The notes: generated by a model from the sequence alone, not told the origin. Counted from the stretch's first letter, positions 25,211 to 34,653 are shown. The stretch: DNA of 64,000 nucleotides from Caballeronia zhejiangensis (GCF_000698575.1 NZ_JFHD01000021.1:38666-102665); one strand, 5' to 3'. A program made the numbers and translations.

Positions 25211-25257
25211 GTGTACACCGTCCACAAAAAGTAGCAGAGATAATGGACAGTGTCCAC
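25211..25257. promoter_or_regulatory. Twin candidate operators for the TetR regulator
   Basis: TGGACAGTGTCCAC at 25244-25257 holds a perfect 6-1-6 palindrome. The complement of 25211-25224 reads TGGACGGTGTACAC, matching 12 of 14 bases in inverted orientation. The centres (25250 and 25218) are 32 bp apart, about three helical turns, so two dimers would lie on one DNA face. A -10-like GATAAT sits between them at 25239-25244. The sites lie between tetR and the divergent SnoaL/VOC operon. Confidence 0.7.
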
Positions 25258-25281
25258 ATAATCGAAGTCACACGAATCAAA

Positions 25282-25917
25282 ATGACAAATGGCAAGCCGC
25301 GCAGCACCTATCGACATGGCGATTTGCGACGCGCGCTGATCGATGCGGGAATCGAACTCGCGCGCGAAGGCGGCCCCGACGCGATCGTCTTGCGGGAAGC
25401 CACGCGCCGGGCGGGCGTCGTCCCGAACGCGGCCTATCGTCACTTCGGGAGCCGTCAGGAATTGCTATCGGCGGTACGCTCGGCGGCGCTGTCATTCGTC
25501 GCGCAAGCAATGGAAGAGGAACTCGCGTCGCGCCCGAAGAAGCGCCGCCGTGCCGATGCGGCGCGCGCGGGTTTGCGCGCCATCGGCACGGGATATCTTC
25601 GTTTTGCGCAAAAGGAAGCGGGATTGTTTCGCACGGCGTTCGCGGCGCCGCAAACGGAATGGACGGAACACGAGGAAACCTATGGCGCGGGGCCGGGCGG
25701 TCTCGATCCGTTCGAGTTGCTGAGCCGCGCGCTGGACGACATGGTCGAGGCGGGCGCGCTCGAAGCGAAACGCCGGCCCGAAGCGGAATATCTAGCATGG
25801 AGCGCGGTGCACGGCTTCGCGCTCTTGCTGATCGAAGGCCCTTTGCAGGGGCTGAAGCGCACGCAGATCGAACCGCTTGCCGAGCGGCTTCTCGATATGG
25901 TCGAGGGCGGTCTCTGA
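25282..25917 (+). CDS. TetR/AcrR-family regulator with WHG-type C-terminal domain
   Basis: Repressor of 211 residues. The N-terminal helix-turn-helix covers LRRALIDAGIELAREGG and ATRRAGVVPNAAYRHFGSRQELL. The C-terminal part has WSAVHGFALLLIEGPL, typical of the WHG ligand domain. I take the ATG at 25282; the ATG at 25243 lies inside the palindromic operator and is less likely. It probably represses itself and the divergent SnoaL/VOC pair. The ligand is unknown. Confidence 0.85.
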   Translation: MTNGKPRSTYRHGDLRRALIDAGIELAREGGPDAIVLREATRRAGVVPNAAYRHFGSRQELLSAVRSAALSFVAQAMEEELASRPKKRRRADAARAGLRAIGTGYLRFAQKEAGLFRTAFAAPQTEWTEHEETYGAGPGGLDPFELLSRALDDMVEAGALEAKRRPEAEYLAWSAVHGFALLLIEGPLQGLKRTQIEPLAERLLDMVEGGL

Positions 25918-25924
25918 AAGAAAT

Positions 25925-25945
25925 CGCGCCGCACGGAGCGGCGCG
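25925..25945. terminator. Possible hairpin terminator between tetR and MFS genes
   Basis: CGCGCCGC (25925-25932) pairs perfectly with GCGGCGCG (25938-25945) around ACGGA. No U-tract follows, so intrinsic termination is uncertain, but the position between two convergent stops fits. Confidence 0.45.
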
Positions 25946-25969
25946 AAGCATCATCGAATCAACTGAATT

Positions 25970-27352
25970 TCATTTCGCCGGTTCCGATGAGTCGGTTATC
26001 GGTTCGACCACGCTGAGCAACAAGAGCAGGCACAGCGTCGCGGTCCCGACCATGTACAGGAAGACCGCGGTCCAGTTATAGCTGTCGAGCAGCAGGCCGA
26101 CCGCGAGCGGAGCGCAGGCGCCGCCGATTTGTCCGACCGAGTTCACGATGCCGAACGCCGTCGGATAGGTGGCCTTGGTTGCGAGACCCATCGGATACGC
26201 GGAGTAGCCTGCGAAGCCGATGCCGAGCATCAGGCCCGCGAGCATCAGCGCCGCGCCGAGATAGGCGACGCTGTCGGGCGCATCGATCAGCAGGAAGGTC
26301 ATCACCATGGTGCCGAGCGCGCCGAGCATCATCATCGGTTTGCGGCGTCCGCCAAGCAGACGATCGGAGATGATGCCGCCGAGCATGTTGCCCGTCACCG
26401 CGCCGATGAAAGGCGCCGATGCAAGGAAGCCCATCTTCACCGAAGCGAAGCCCTTCACTGTCACGAGATAAGTGGGAATCCACGAGATGAAGATGTTGCT
26501 GATGCCGATCATGCAGCCATAGCCCAGCGCGATGCCGAAGATATTCCACGAGCCGAAGACCTGGCGAATCGTTTCGAGCTGCGGCACGCGCTTCGTGCGA
26601 TTGATAGCGTCGAGCCGGGGCATCGGCGTCATGCGCGCGCGCGACAGCGACTTGCCGCCGTTGCTGCCGACGGTCGTTTCATCGGCGATGTAGCGGCGCT
26701 CGGCGGGCGAGCAGAAGCGATTCTCGCTGGGCGAGTTCGTCACGAAGAACATCCATACGACGGCGAGCAGAATGCCCGGCACCGCGAACACATAGAAGAT
26801 CTCGCGCCATCCCCACAACTGGATCACGATGATGCACACCGACGGCACGATCAGCGGCCCGAGCTTCGATGCGGCGATCCACAGGCCGGTGGCCGTGCCT
26901 TTTTCCTTTGCGGGGAACCATCGGTTGATGACGTTGGTGCAGCCGATGCCGAGCGGTCCTTCCGACAAGCCGAGACCCACGCGATACGCCATCAGCAGAA
27001 ACACCGACGATGTCGTGCCCATCAATCCGGTGAATACCGACGTGAGAATCATGAAGACGGAAAACAGCAGGCCGGTGGTCTTTTCGCTGAGTCGCTTGTA
27101 GAGGAGGCCGACGGGAATCTGCACAAAGCCATAAGCGAAGGAGAACAGGCTCACGATGAGACCGGCCTCGGTATTGGTGATGTGATATTCCCTCTTCAGA
27201 TACGGCAGCGCGATGCCGAAGTTGGCGCGATCCGCGCACGCGATCGCCCAGATGCAGAAGATCAGTCCCATCACGACCCAGCGGTGTTTCGTGTGTTTCT
27301 CCGCAACAGGTTCCGCTTTCGAGGAAGCGACGATGCCGTCAGCGTTGTTCAT
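25970..27352 (-). CDS. MFS transporter, anion:cation symporter (ACS) family
   Basis: Inner-membrane symporter of 460 residues and 12 helices. The first helix reads RWVVMGLIFCIWAIACADRANFGIALPYL, and the pattern ADRxNxGxALP is characteristic of the ACS family (hexuronate, tartrate and related organic anions). A helix-2/3 loop with PVGLLYKRLSEK and a central hydrophilic loop are present. GGAGA lies upstream of the ATG. It is divergent from a 2-hydroxyacid dehydrogenase, with 254 bases between, suggesting uptake of an organic acid used by that enzyme; this link is inferred. Confidence 0.87.
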   Translation of the reverse strand: MNNADGIVASSKAEPVAEKHTKHRWVVMGLIFCIWAIACADRANFGIALPYLKREYHITNTEAGLIVSLFSFAYGFVQIPVGLLYKRLSEKTTGLLFSVFMILTSVFTGLMGTTSSVFLLMAYRVGLGLSEGPLGIGCTNVINRWFPAKEKGTATGLWIAASKLGPLIVPSVCIIVIQLWGWREIFYVFAVPGILLAVVWMFFVTNSPSENRFCSPAERRYIADETTVGSNGGKSLSRARMTPMPRLDAINRTKRVPQLETIRQVFGSWNIFGIALGYGCMIGISNIFISWIPTYLVTVKGFASVKMGFLASAPFIGAVTGNMLGGIISDRLLGGRRKPMMMLGALGTMVMTFLLIDAPDSVAYLGAALMLAGLMLGIGFAGYSAYPMGLATKATYPTAFGIVNSVGQIGGACAPLAVGLLLDSYNWTAVFLYMVGTATLCLLLLLSVVEPITDSSEPAK

Positions 27353-27606
27353 TGCGCTGTTGTCTCCGATGTTATGTGCAAGGCTTTATTGTCGATGTGC
27401 CTTCCGATGTTTCGAATTGTGGGGAGCGTGGGCAAGAGCGTCCAATCTTTTATTGCTATTACCTGATTCCCGGATTGAATCGATCGAAGCGCGGCATGCA
27501 ATGCGTCGATTCGTGGATCAATTGATAGCGTTTTGGGATTGGACGTTATCGCCGAAAGCAGACATGATCCGCTCCACATCGCAACGAACACCATGGAGCA
27601 CGCGAA

Positions 27607-28560
27607 TTGAAGCCGAGCATTCTGCAACTCAATCCCATCCTCGTACCGGCCATCAATGAAAAGCTGAATGCGCTTTATACGATGCATCGGCTGTTCGAGC
27701 AGGAAGACAAGGACGCGTATATCCGCGAACACGGCGCTTCGATTCGCGGCGTGATTACCGGCGGACATACGGGCATCGCCAACGATCTCATCGAACGCTT
27801 GCCTGCATTGCAGGTGATCGCGGTGAACGGCGTCGGCACCGATGCCGTCGACCTCGAATTCGCGCGCTCGCGCGGTTTGCCGGTGACGGGTACGTTCGGC
27901 GCGTTGACCGAAGATGTTGCCGATCTCGCCATCGGTCTCATCCTGACCACGCTGCGCGAGATCTGCCCCGGCAACGATTTCGTGAAGACCGGCAAGTGGG
28001 TGAACAACCCGAGCCCGAGCGCGATTCCGTTGTCGCGCCGATTCAGCGGCAAGCGCGTGGGCATCGTGGGCCTCGGCAAGGTGGGCCGCGCGATTGCGCT
28101 ACGCGCCGCCGCGTTCGGTTGTCCGATCGCTTATACCGATGTACGCGCGATGGACGATATCGACTATCGCTTCGTGCCCGATCTGCTGTCGCTTGCGCGC
28201 GAAAGCGACATTCTCGTGCTCGCCGCTGCAGCCGATAAAGCGAAGGGCATCGTTAATGCGGCCGTGCTCGATGCGTTGGGCAAGGACGGTTATCTCATCA
28301 ACATCGCGCGCGGCAAGCTCGTCGAGGAAAGCGATCTCGTCGAAGCGCTGTCGCGTGGCGTGATCGCGGGCGCGGGCCTGGATGTTTTCGTCGATGAGCC
28401 GAATGTGCCGGCCGAATTGTTCGGCATGGATCGCGTCGTGCTGCAGGCGCATCGCGCGAGCGCAACGGTCGAATCGCGCACGGCGATGGGCGAGATGGTG
28501 CTCGCGAGTCTCGCTCAGGCTCTTGCGGGACAGCGCCCCGAAGGCAGCCTCACGACCTGA
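27607..28560 (+). CDS. D-isomer-specific 2-hydroxyacid dehydrogenase
   Basis: NAD(P)-dependent reductase of 317 residues, similar in plan to glyoxylate/hydroxypyruvate reductases. The cofactor motif GLGKVGRAIA lies near residue 155. The catalytic set is visible: Arg in NIARGKLVEE (about 235), the acidic residue in DVFVDEP (about 264) and His in LQAHRASATVE (about 286). The start is a TTG chosen because GGAG lies 8 bases before it. It precedes a LysR gene by 67 bases and is divergent from the ACS transporter, so it may be the enzyme of a small organic-acid unit. Confidence 0.88.
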   Translation: MKPSILQLNPILVPAINEKLNALYTMHRLFEQEDKDAYIREHGASIRGVITGGHTGIANDLIERLPALQVIAVNGVGTDAVDLEFARSRGLPVTGTFGALTEDVADLAIGLILTTLREICPGNDFVKTGKWVNNPSPSAIPLSRRFSGKRVGIVGLGKVGRAIALRAAAFGCPIAYTDVRAMDDIDYRFVPDLLSLARESDILVLAAAADKAKGIVNAAVLDALGKDGYLINIARGKLVEESDLVEALSRGVIAGAGLDVFVDEPNVPAELFGMDRVVLQAHRASATVESRTAMGEMVLASLAQALAGQRPEGSLTT

Positions 28561-28627
28561 CGCACGCGCATGAACGCGTCCGGGGCGAACATATAATGAT
28601 CGGCCATCACCTCAACGTCGATTACGA

Positions 28628-29524
28628 ATGCTCGATCTCGGACAAGTACGTTGCTTCGTTGCGGCCGCGACGGAACTGAACTTCAGGCGCGCGGCCGCGC
28701 TGCTCAACATGACGCAGCCGCCGCTTTCCAGACAGATTCATCTGCTCGAAGAAAACCTCGGCGTGAAGCTGTTCGAGCGCGTCGGGCGCACGGTCAAGCT
28801 GACGACCGAAGGGCGCGTGTTTCTCGCCGATGCAACGCGCCTGCTCAATCTTTCCGAGCAAGCCGAAAGCACCGTGAGGCGCGCGAGCAAGGGCAAGACC
28901 GGGCGCGTACGCATTGGCTTCACGGGCGCGGCGGGCTATGAGCTGATACCCGAACTGCTCGTCGCTGCGAAGCGCGATTTGCCCGATATCGACGTCGTGC
29001 TGCTCGAGATGATTTCCGTCGCGCAGATCGAAGCCTTCGAGGCAAACGCGATCGATCTCGGCTTCATGCGGCCGCTGCCTTCGCGGCAGAAAGTGGAGTT
29101 TCTTCTCGTCGACCGCGAGCCGATGATCGTCGCATTGCCTGCGGGACACGCGCTGTGCCGTTTCGACCGGCTCGAACTCACGCAGTTGCACGAGCAGCCC
29201 TTCATCATGCATTCGCCCACGCACGGCAAATACTTCTACGACCGCATCATGAGCATGCTCGTCGCCGATGAAGTGAAGCCGCACTTCACGCAATACATCG
29301 ATCAGACGCCGACCATTCTTTCGCTCGTGCGTGCAGGGCTGGGCGTATCGATTCTGCCCGCATCGTCGCAACGGTTTCATTACGACAGTGTCGAGTTCAG
29401 GGAAATTGCGGGCAACGCCGTTCAGGCCGAAATGAGCATGGCGTGGCGTGCCGATCAAGACAATCCCGCCGTCACGGCGTTTAGGCACATGGCGGCGGAA
29501 TACTTCGCTACGCGGCGTGCGTGA
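28628..29524 (+). CDS. LysR-family transcription regulator
   Basis: Regulator of 298 residues. The N-terminal winged helix (FVAAATELNFRRAAALLNMTQPPLSRQIHLLEENLG) is of the BenM/CatM subtype, and a two-lobed effector domain follows (RVRIGFTGAAGYELIP, IDQTPTILSLVRAGLGVSILPAS). It probably controls either the dehydrogenase/ACS unit upstream or the aminotransferase operon that runs into it from the other strand; the effector is unknown. Its last 17 bases overlap the convergent aminotransferase gene. Confidence 0.9.
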   Translation: MLDLGQVRCFVAAATELNFRRAAALLNMTQPPLSRQIHLLEENLGVKLFERVGRTVKLTTEGRVFLADATRLLNLSEQAESTVRRASKGKTGRVRIGFTGAAGYELIPELLVAAKRDLPDIDVVLLEMISVAQIEAFEANAIDLGFMRPLPSRQKVEFLLVDREPMIVALPAGHALCRFDRLELTQLHEQPFIMHSPTHGKYFYDRIMSMLVADEVKPHFTQYIDQTPTILSLVRAGLGVSILPASSQRFHYDSVEFREIAGNAVQAEMSMAWRADQDNPAVTAFRHMAAEYFATRRA

Positions 29525-30884
29525 TCGCGCGCGCGGTCGCATCGATGGCGGCGCGGGCTTTATCGACGATTTCGTCGATCTCGTCATGCGTGACGACGAG
29601 CGGCGGCGAAAGCAACATGCGATCGTGACTCGCGCGCATCACGAGATTGCCCGCGAAACAGAAGTCGCGGCATATCGTGCCGATATCGTCGCCATTGGCA
29701 AAGCGCTTTTTCGTCGCGCGATCTTCGGCAAGCTGAATGCCGGCGACGAGCCCCGTGCCCGCAATTTCACCGACGATCGCATGATCGCTTAACGCCTCGC
29801 GCAATCGCTTTTGAAAGTACGGCCCCGCATCGTGCTTTACGCGCGCGACGATGCCTTCGTCTCGCAGCAACTTAAGGTTAGCCACGGCCACCGCAGCCGC
29901 GACCGGATGCCCCGAATACGTGAAGCCGTGATTGAATTCGCCGCCATTCACGATTGCATTCGCGATGCGATCCGATAGCGCGACGGCGCCCATCGGCACA
30001 TAGCCGCTCGTAAGACCTTTTGCGATCGTGATGACATCCGGCTCGAAGCCGAAGTGCTCGTGCGCGAACCACTCGCCTGTGCGGCCGAAGCCGCCGATCA
30101 CTTCATCGGCGATCAAGAGCACGTCATGCTTGCGGCAGATGCGCGCGATCTCCGGCCAATAACTCGATGGCGGAAAGATCACGCCGCCCGCGCCCTGAAA
30201 CGGCTCGCCGATAAAAGCGGCGACGTTCTCCGCGCCGAGTTCGACGATCATATCTTCGAGCTGACGCGCACGCGCAATGCCGAATTCCTCTTCGTTCATC
30301 GCGCCGCCTTCACCGAACCAGTATGGCTGATCGATATGCGCGACATGCTCCATCTTCGATGGCATCTGCTCGTGCATATAGCTCATGCCGCCGAGCGTTG
30401 CGCCCGCGATCGTCGAGCCGTGATACGCATTCGCACGCGCGATGACATAGCGTTTTTTCGTTTGTCCTTGCACGGCCCAATAGCGATGCACGGCGCGCAG
30501 CGCCGTATCGTTGGCCTCCGATCCGCTGTTGCAATAGAGAAAGCGATTGAACTTCGCGGGCGCGACATCGGCAAGCATCGCCGATAACTCGATGATCGGC
30601 GGATGCGTCGTCTTGAAGAAGGTGTTGTAGTAAGGCAGTTCCTGCATCTGTTTCAGTGCGGCATCGGCGAGTTCGCGGCGTCCATAGCCGACGTTCACGC
30701 ACCACAAGCCCGCCATGCCGTCGATGATGCGCTTTCCCTCCGAATCCCACAGATACACGCCTTCGGCCTTCACGATCACGCGGCTGCCCGCGCGATTGAG
30801 CGCGCCCATATCGGAGAACGGATGCAGATGATGCGCGGCGTCGAGCGCGCGGTAATGCGCCGTCGAATCGATTCGATCGTTCAT
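29508..30884 (-). CDS. Class III omega-aminotransferase (SpuC-like)
   Basis: PLP enzyme of 458 residues. The cofactor-binding elements are GSEAND (121-126), Asp260 in LIADEV and the Schiff-base Lys289 in TIAKGLTSG. The N-terminus (GLWCVNVGYGRREL, YYNTFFKTTHPP) matches putrescine/beta-alanine:pyruvate aminotransferases. It follows a gamma-glutamylamine-synthetase-like gene by 13 bases, so the pair probably degrades a diamine or aminoalcohol. Substrate is inferred from family and context only. Confidence 0.88.
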   Translation of the reverse strand: MNDRIDSTAHYRALDAAHHLHPFSDMGALNRAGSRVIVKAEGVYLWDSEGKRIIDGMAGLWCVNVGYGRRELADAALKQMQELPYYNTFFKTTHPPIIELSAMLADVAPAKFNRFLYCNSGSEANDTALRAVHRYWAVQGQTKKRYVIARANAYHGSTIAGATLGGMSYMHEQMPSKMEHVAHIDQPYWFGEGGAMNEEEFGIARARQLEDMIVELGAENVAAFIGEPFQGAGGVIFPPSSYWPEIARICRKHDVLLIADEVIGGFGRTGEWFAHEHFGFEPDVITIAKGLTSGYVPMGAVALSDRIANAIVNGGEFNHGFTYSGHPVAAAVAVANLKLLRDEGIVARVKHDAGPYFQKRLREALSDHAIVGEIAGTGLVAGIQLAEDRATKKRFANGDDIGTICRDFCFAGNLVMRASHDRMLLSPPLVVTHDEIDEIVDKARAAIDATARAITHAA

Positions 30885-30897
30885 GTTGTCGGCTCCT

Positions 30898-32232
30898 TCA
30901 AACGTGCAATAGCAGATGCTTGCGTTCCCACGAACTGATCACGCGGAAGAACGCTTCGTATTCGGTTTCCTTCAGCGCGAGATAGGCGCGCACGAACTTC
31001 TCGCCGAACATTTCGGCAAGCGGCTCGCAAGCGCCCATCAGCGTGAGGCCTTCGTCGAGATTGCGCGGCAATTGATAAGGCTGGCGATAACCATCGCTCG
31101 CGAGCGGTTCGGTCGGTTCGAGATGTTGCGTCATGCCGAGATAACCCGCGGCGAGCGTGGCGGCAATCGCGAGATACGGATTGCAATCGACGCCCGGAAT
31201 GCGATTCTCGATGCGTCGTGCCTGCGGCGACGAGTGCGGCACGCGAAAGCCGACGGTGCGGTTGTCATAGCCCCATTGCACGTTGATCGGCGCGGCCATG
31301 AAGCGCGATAGCCTGCGATAAGAGTTGATATACGGCGCGAAGATCGGCATGAGCGCGGGCGTGTATTTCTGCAAGCCCGCGATGTAGCTATAGAAGAGTC
31401 CCGTCGGTTCGCCTTCGCGATTGGTGAAGAGATTGCGGCCGGTCTCGTCATCGACGAGGCTCTGATGCACATGCATCGCCGAACCGGGTTCGTTTTCCAT
31501 CGGCTTCGCCATGAAGGTCGCGTACATCTTGTGGCGCAGCGCGGCCTCGCGCACCGTGCGTTTGAAAAGAAACACGCGGTCCGCGAGATTGAGCGGATCG
31601 CCATGCAGAAAGTTGATTTCCATCTGCGCCGCGCCCACTTCGTGAATCAGCGTATCCACTTCGAGCTCCTGCATCTCGCAGTATTCATAGATGTCTTCGA
31701 AAAGCGGATCGAACTCGTTGACGGCATCGATCGAGTACGCCTGACGCCCCGTTTCCGCGCGCCCCGTTCTGCCGACCGGCGGTTGCAATGGCAGATCGGG
31801 ATCGCGATTCATGTCGACGAGAAAGAACTCGAGTTCGGGCGCGACGACAGGCCGCCAGCCCTTGGCGGCGAATTTATGAAGCACTTCGCGCAGCACGCGA
31901 CGCGGCGAAATGGCGACAGGCGTGCCGTCGAAATGCACGCAATCGTGGATGACTTGCGCGGTCGGATCCGTGGCCCACGGAATCAGGCGGATCGTCGCGG
32001 GATCGGGCACGCAGACCATGTCGGGATCGGTGACGCCGGTGAAGCTGCCATCGACGGGATAGTCGCCCGTCACGGTCTGGATCATCACGGCTTGCGGCAG
32101 GCGCATCGCTTCGCCCGATTCGAACTTGCTGCGCGGAATGATCTTGCCGCGCGCGGTGCCGGCCATGTCGGGAATGATCGCTTCAACTTCGGTGATGCGA
32201 TGTTTTCGCAGGAATTCGTCGATGCGTTCCAT
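30898..32232 (-). CDS. Glutamine-synthetase-family ligase (gamma-glutamylpolyamine synthetase type)
   Basis: Protein of 444 residues with the GS catalytic fold: PELEFFLV, HEVGAAQMEINF, the ATP/Glu-binding region AMHVHQSL and the stretch RIENRIPGVDCNPYLA. The N-terminal beta-grasp domain is the short type of PuuA/SpuI enzymes, which attach glutamate to putrescine or other amines. It starts an operon with the SpuC-like aminotransferase. I use the ATG at 32232; an in-frame start at 32274 would overlap a perfect palindrome upstream. The true amine cannot be read from sequence. Confidence 0.88.
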   Translation of the reverse strand: MERIDEFLRKHRITEVEAIIPDMAGTARGKIIPRSKFESGEAMRLPQAVMIQTVTGDYPVDGSFTGVTDPDMVCVPDPATIRLIPWATDPTAQVIHDCVHFDGTPVAISPRRVLREVLHKFAAKGWRPVVAPELEFFLVDMNRDPDLPLQPPVGRTGRAETGRQAYSIDAVNEFDPLFEDIYEYCEMQELEVDTLIHEVGAAQMEINFLHGDPLNLADRVFLFKRTVREAALRHKMYATFMAKPMENEPGSAMHVHQSLVDDETGRNLFTNREGEPTGLFYSYIAGLQKYTPALMPIFAPYINSYRRLSRFMAAPINVQWGYDNRTVGFRVPHSSPQARRIENRIPGVDCNPYLAIAATLAAGYLGMTQHLEPTEPLASDGYRQPYQLPRNLDEGLTLMGACEPLAEMFGEKFVRAYLALKETEYEAFFRVISSWERKHLLLHV

Positions 32233-32736
32233 GTTCGTTCTCACGTTTCGATAGGGCGCACGCGTCCACGGCATTCGCGATGCATCGCGAATGCGCGAAG
32301 AAGCAGGACGCGCGCGTTCACGCGTGCGGGCGCACGCGCGCGGACCAACAGCAGCTCGAGAAGAAAACGAGAGGAGGCGCTACGGCAGCAGCGAAGCCGC
32401 GCCGACACAATGCACCGCGATGAACGCGCGCGCGGAAATCGCGTTGCGACGCCGCACGCAGCGGCGGGAGAGGACAGTCAGAACCGACAGGAAGCGGCGA
32501 TCGGGAAGCTTGCCGCAGCGATCGGCGCGGGAGTGATGGCTCCTGCGTGCCAGAGGGCTTTGGACTTTCACGATAAGACTCGTTGGTCGAGTGGATTTGC
32601 AGAGCGATTGCCCATGCCGACAATTGCCCTTCAGCGAGCATATACGAGACATAAACGCCGTCAATACGTTTTTTCCAGTGGTTTTCACGCCGGATGTTTC
32701 TGTCGCGCCACGAGAAGGTTGCGCAATTCATCGATA
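32233..32736. other. Divergent promoter region between ligase operon and ABC importer (504 bp)
   Basis: No gene is convincing here. It contains a 24-bp perfect palindrome (32271-32294) close to the ligase gene and a GC-rich perfect hairpin, CGCGTGCG-GG-CGCACGCG, at 32321-32338. The stretch near the importer (32640-32700) is more AT-rich and is a likely promoter area. Frames running through this region are Arg-rich and look non-coding. Confidence 0.6.
32271..32294. promoter_or_regulatory. 24-bp perfect palindrome upstream of the ligase gene
   Basis: Each half reads GCATTCGCGATG, the second being its exact complement, with no spacer. It is centred about 50 bases upstream of the ligase start. 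A regulator binding site is likely; which protein binds is unknown. Confidence 0.6.
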
Positions 32737-34653
32737 ATGTCGGCTCTTTCCGCCGAAATGCTCACAGAGCCGATGCTCTCCAACCTGCTCGTTCAACTCG
32801 TCAACGGCCTCGCCGATGCTTCTGCGCTCTTTCTCGTCGCTTCGGGACTGTCGCTGATCTTCGGCGTCACGCGCATCGTCAACTTCGCGCACGGCTCGCT
32901 CTATATGCTCGGCGTGTATGTCGCGTACAGCCTGACGAGCCGCTTCGGCGAAAGCGTCGCGGGGTTCTGGGCGTCGATCGCGGGCGCCGCGCTATTGGTC
33001 GGCGCGATCGGCGCAGTAATAGAAGTGAGCGTGCTGAGGCGCATCTATCGCGCGCCGGAGTTGTTTCATCTGCTTGCCACGTTCGCGCTCGTGCTCATCA
33101 TTCGCGATGCGGCGCTGTGGCTTTGGGGACCGGAAGATCTGTTCGGCCCGCGCGCACCGCATCTCGAAGGCGCGGTGCAACTGCTCGGTCATGCGTTGCC
33201 CACCTATGACCTCGCGCTGATCGTCATCGGCCCGCTTGTGCTGTTCATGCTCTGGTATGCGCTCACGCGCACGCGCTGGGGCACGCTCGTGCGCGCGGCG
33301 AGCGCGGATCGCGAGATGCTCGGCGCGCTCGGCGTCAATCAGGCGTGGCTCTTTACCGGCGTGTTCTTCGTCGGCGCGATGCTCGCGGGACTCGGCGGCG
33401 CGCTGCAGGTGCCGCGCATGTCGGCGAATCTTTCGCTCGATATCGAGACCATCGGCAATGCGTTCGTCGTCGTCGTGGTCGGCGGCATGGGCTCGATTCC
33501 GGGCGCGTTCGTCGCCGCGCTATTGATCGCCGAAATCAAGGCGATGTGCATCGGCATCGGGAACATAACGATCATGGGCGTCGGCTTCTCGCTGTCGAAG
33601 TTCACGCTCGTCGCCGAGTTCGTCGTAATGGCGGTCGTGCTCGTGCTGCGTCCGTGGGGACTCTTCGGCCGTCCGCAGACGATCGCACGTTCCGCCGCGC
33701 CCGCCGACCGGCCTTTGCTACCCGCCACGCGAAACATGAGGATCGCGGCGTTCATCGCCGTGATCGCGCTTGCGCTCGCGCCGCTCGCCGCCGATGCGTT
33801 TCCGTACATGCCCGTGCTGTTCGTCGAGATCATGATCGCGGTGCTGTTCGCCGCGAGCCTGCACTTCATCATGGGACCGGGCGGCATGCACTCGTTCGGT
33901 CATGCGGCGTACTTCGGCCTCGGCGCATACGGCGCGGCGCTGTTTCTCAAGGTATTCGCGTTACCAATGGAAGCCGCGCTCGTGCTCGGGCCGCTGATTG
34001 CGGGCATCGGCGCGATCGTGTTCGGCTGGTTTTGCGTGCGCTTATCGGGCGTGTATCTCGCGATGCTCACGCTCGCGTTCGCGCAGATCGTCTGGTCCGT
34101 CGTCTTTCAATGGGATGCCGTGACGGGCGGCAGCAACGGCATATTGGGCATCTGGCCGTCACCGTGGCTATCGTCTCCCGTCGCGTTCTACTACCTCACG
34201 CTCTTCTTCGCCGTCATCGGCGTATGGCTTTTGCGGCGCATGCTTTTCTCGCCGCTCGGTCTCGCGATGCGCGCCGGTCGCGATTCGCCGTTGCGCGCCG
34301 AAGCGATCGGCGTGAACGTCGCGCGCGTGCAGTGGGCCGCGTTCATCGTCGCGGCGCTCGTGTGCGGGCTCGCGGGTTCGCTCTATGCGTTCTCGAAGGG
34401 CAACATCTCGCCGGAAGCGATCAGCGTGGGCCGCTCCGTCGACGGCCTCGTGATGGTCCTGCTCGGCGGCATCCAGACGCTTGCCGGTCCGATCGTCGGC
34501 GCGAGCGTGTTCACCTGGCTGCAGGATGCCGTCGCGCGTCAGACCGACTACTGGCAAGCGCTGCTCGGCGCGGCGATCCTCGTGCTCGTCATCGCGTTTC
34601 CGCAAGGCATCGCGGGTTTCGTGCGCGAGCGCTTTTTCAGGGAGGCGCAATGA
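32737..34653 (+). CDS. Branched-chain-type ABC importer permease, LivH-LivM fusion
   Basis: Inner-membrane permease of about 638 residues that joins both halves usually encoded separately. The LivH part (about residues 15-310) has GLSLIFGVTRIVNFAHGS and GGMGSIPGAFVAA. The LivM part (about 335-638) has GPGGMHSFGHAAYFGLGAYGAA and GGIQTLAGPIVGA. Both EAA-like coupling regions are present. Start uncertain: ATGs at 32737, 32758 and 32773 all precede the first helix and none has a good ribosome-binding site. It overlaps the next gene by ATGA. Together with the two ATPases and binding protein downstream it forms a complete importer. Confidence 0.88.
   Translation: MSALSAEMLTEPMLSNLLVQLVNGLADASALFLVASGLSLIFGVTRIVNFAHGSLYMLGVYVAYSLTSRFGESVAGFWASIAGAALLVGAIGAVIEVSVLRRIYRAPELFHLLATFALVLIIRDAALWLWGPEDLFGPRAPHLEGAVQLLGHALPTYDLALIVIGPLVLFMLWYALTRTRWGTLVRAASADREMLGALGVNQAWLFTGVFFVGAMLAGLGGALQVPRMSANLSLDIETIGNAFVVVVVGGMGSIPGAFVAALLIAEIKAMCIGIGNITIMGVGFSLSKFTLVAEFVVMAVVLVLRPWGLFGRPQTIARSAAPADRPLLPATRNMRIAAFIAVIALALAPLAADAFPYMPVLFVEIMIAVLFAASLHFIMGPGGMHSFGHAAYFGLGAYGAALFLKVFALPMEAALVLGPLIAGIGAIVFGWFCVRLSGVYLAMLTLAFAQIVWSVVFQWDAVTGGSNGILGIWPSPWLSSPVAFYYLTLFFAVIGVWLLRRMLFSPLGLAMRAGRDSPLRAEAIGVNVARVQWAAFIVAALVCGLAGSLYAFSKGNISPEAISVGRSVDGLVMVLLGGIQTLAGPIVGASVFTWLQDAVARQTDYWQALLGAAILVLVIAFPQGIAGFVRERFFREAQ

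Noticed and set aside
31465..32736. N-terminal extension of the LivH-LivM frame
   Set aside because: The extension is Arg/His-rich, antisense to the ligase gene, and precedes the first permease helix without homology.
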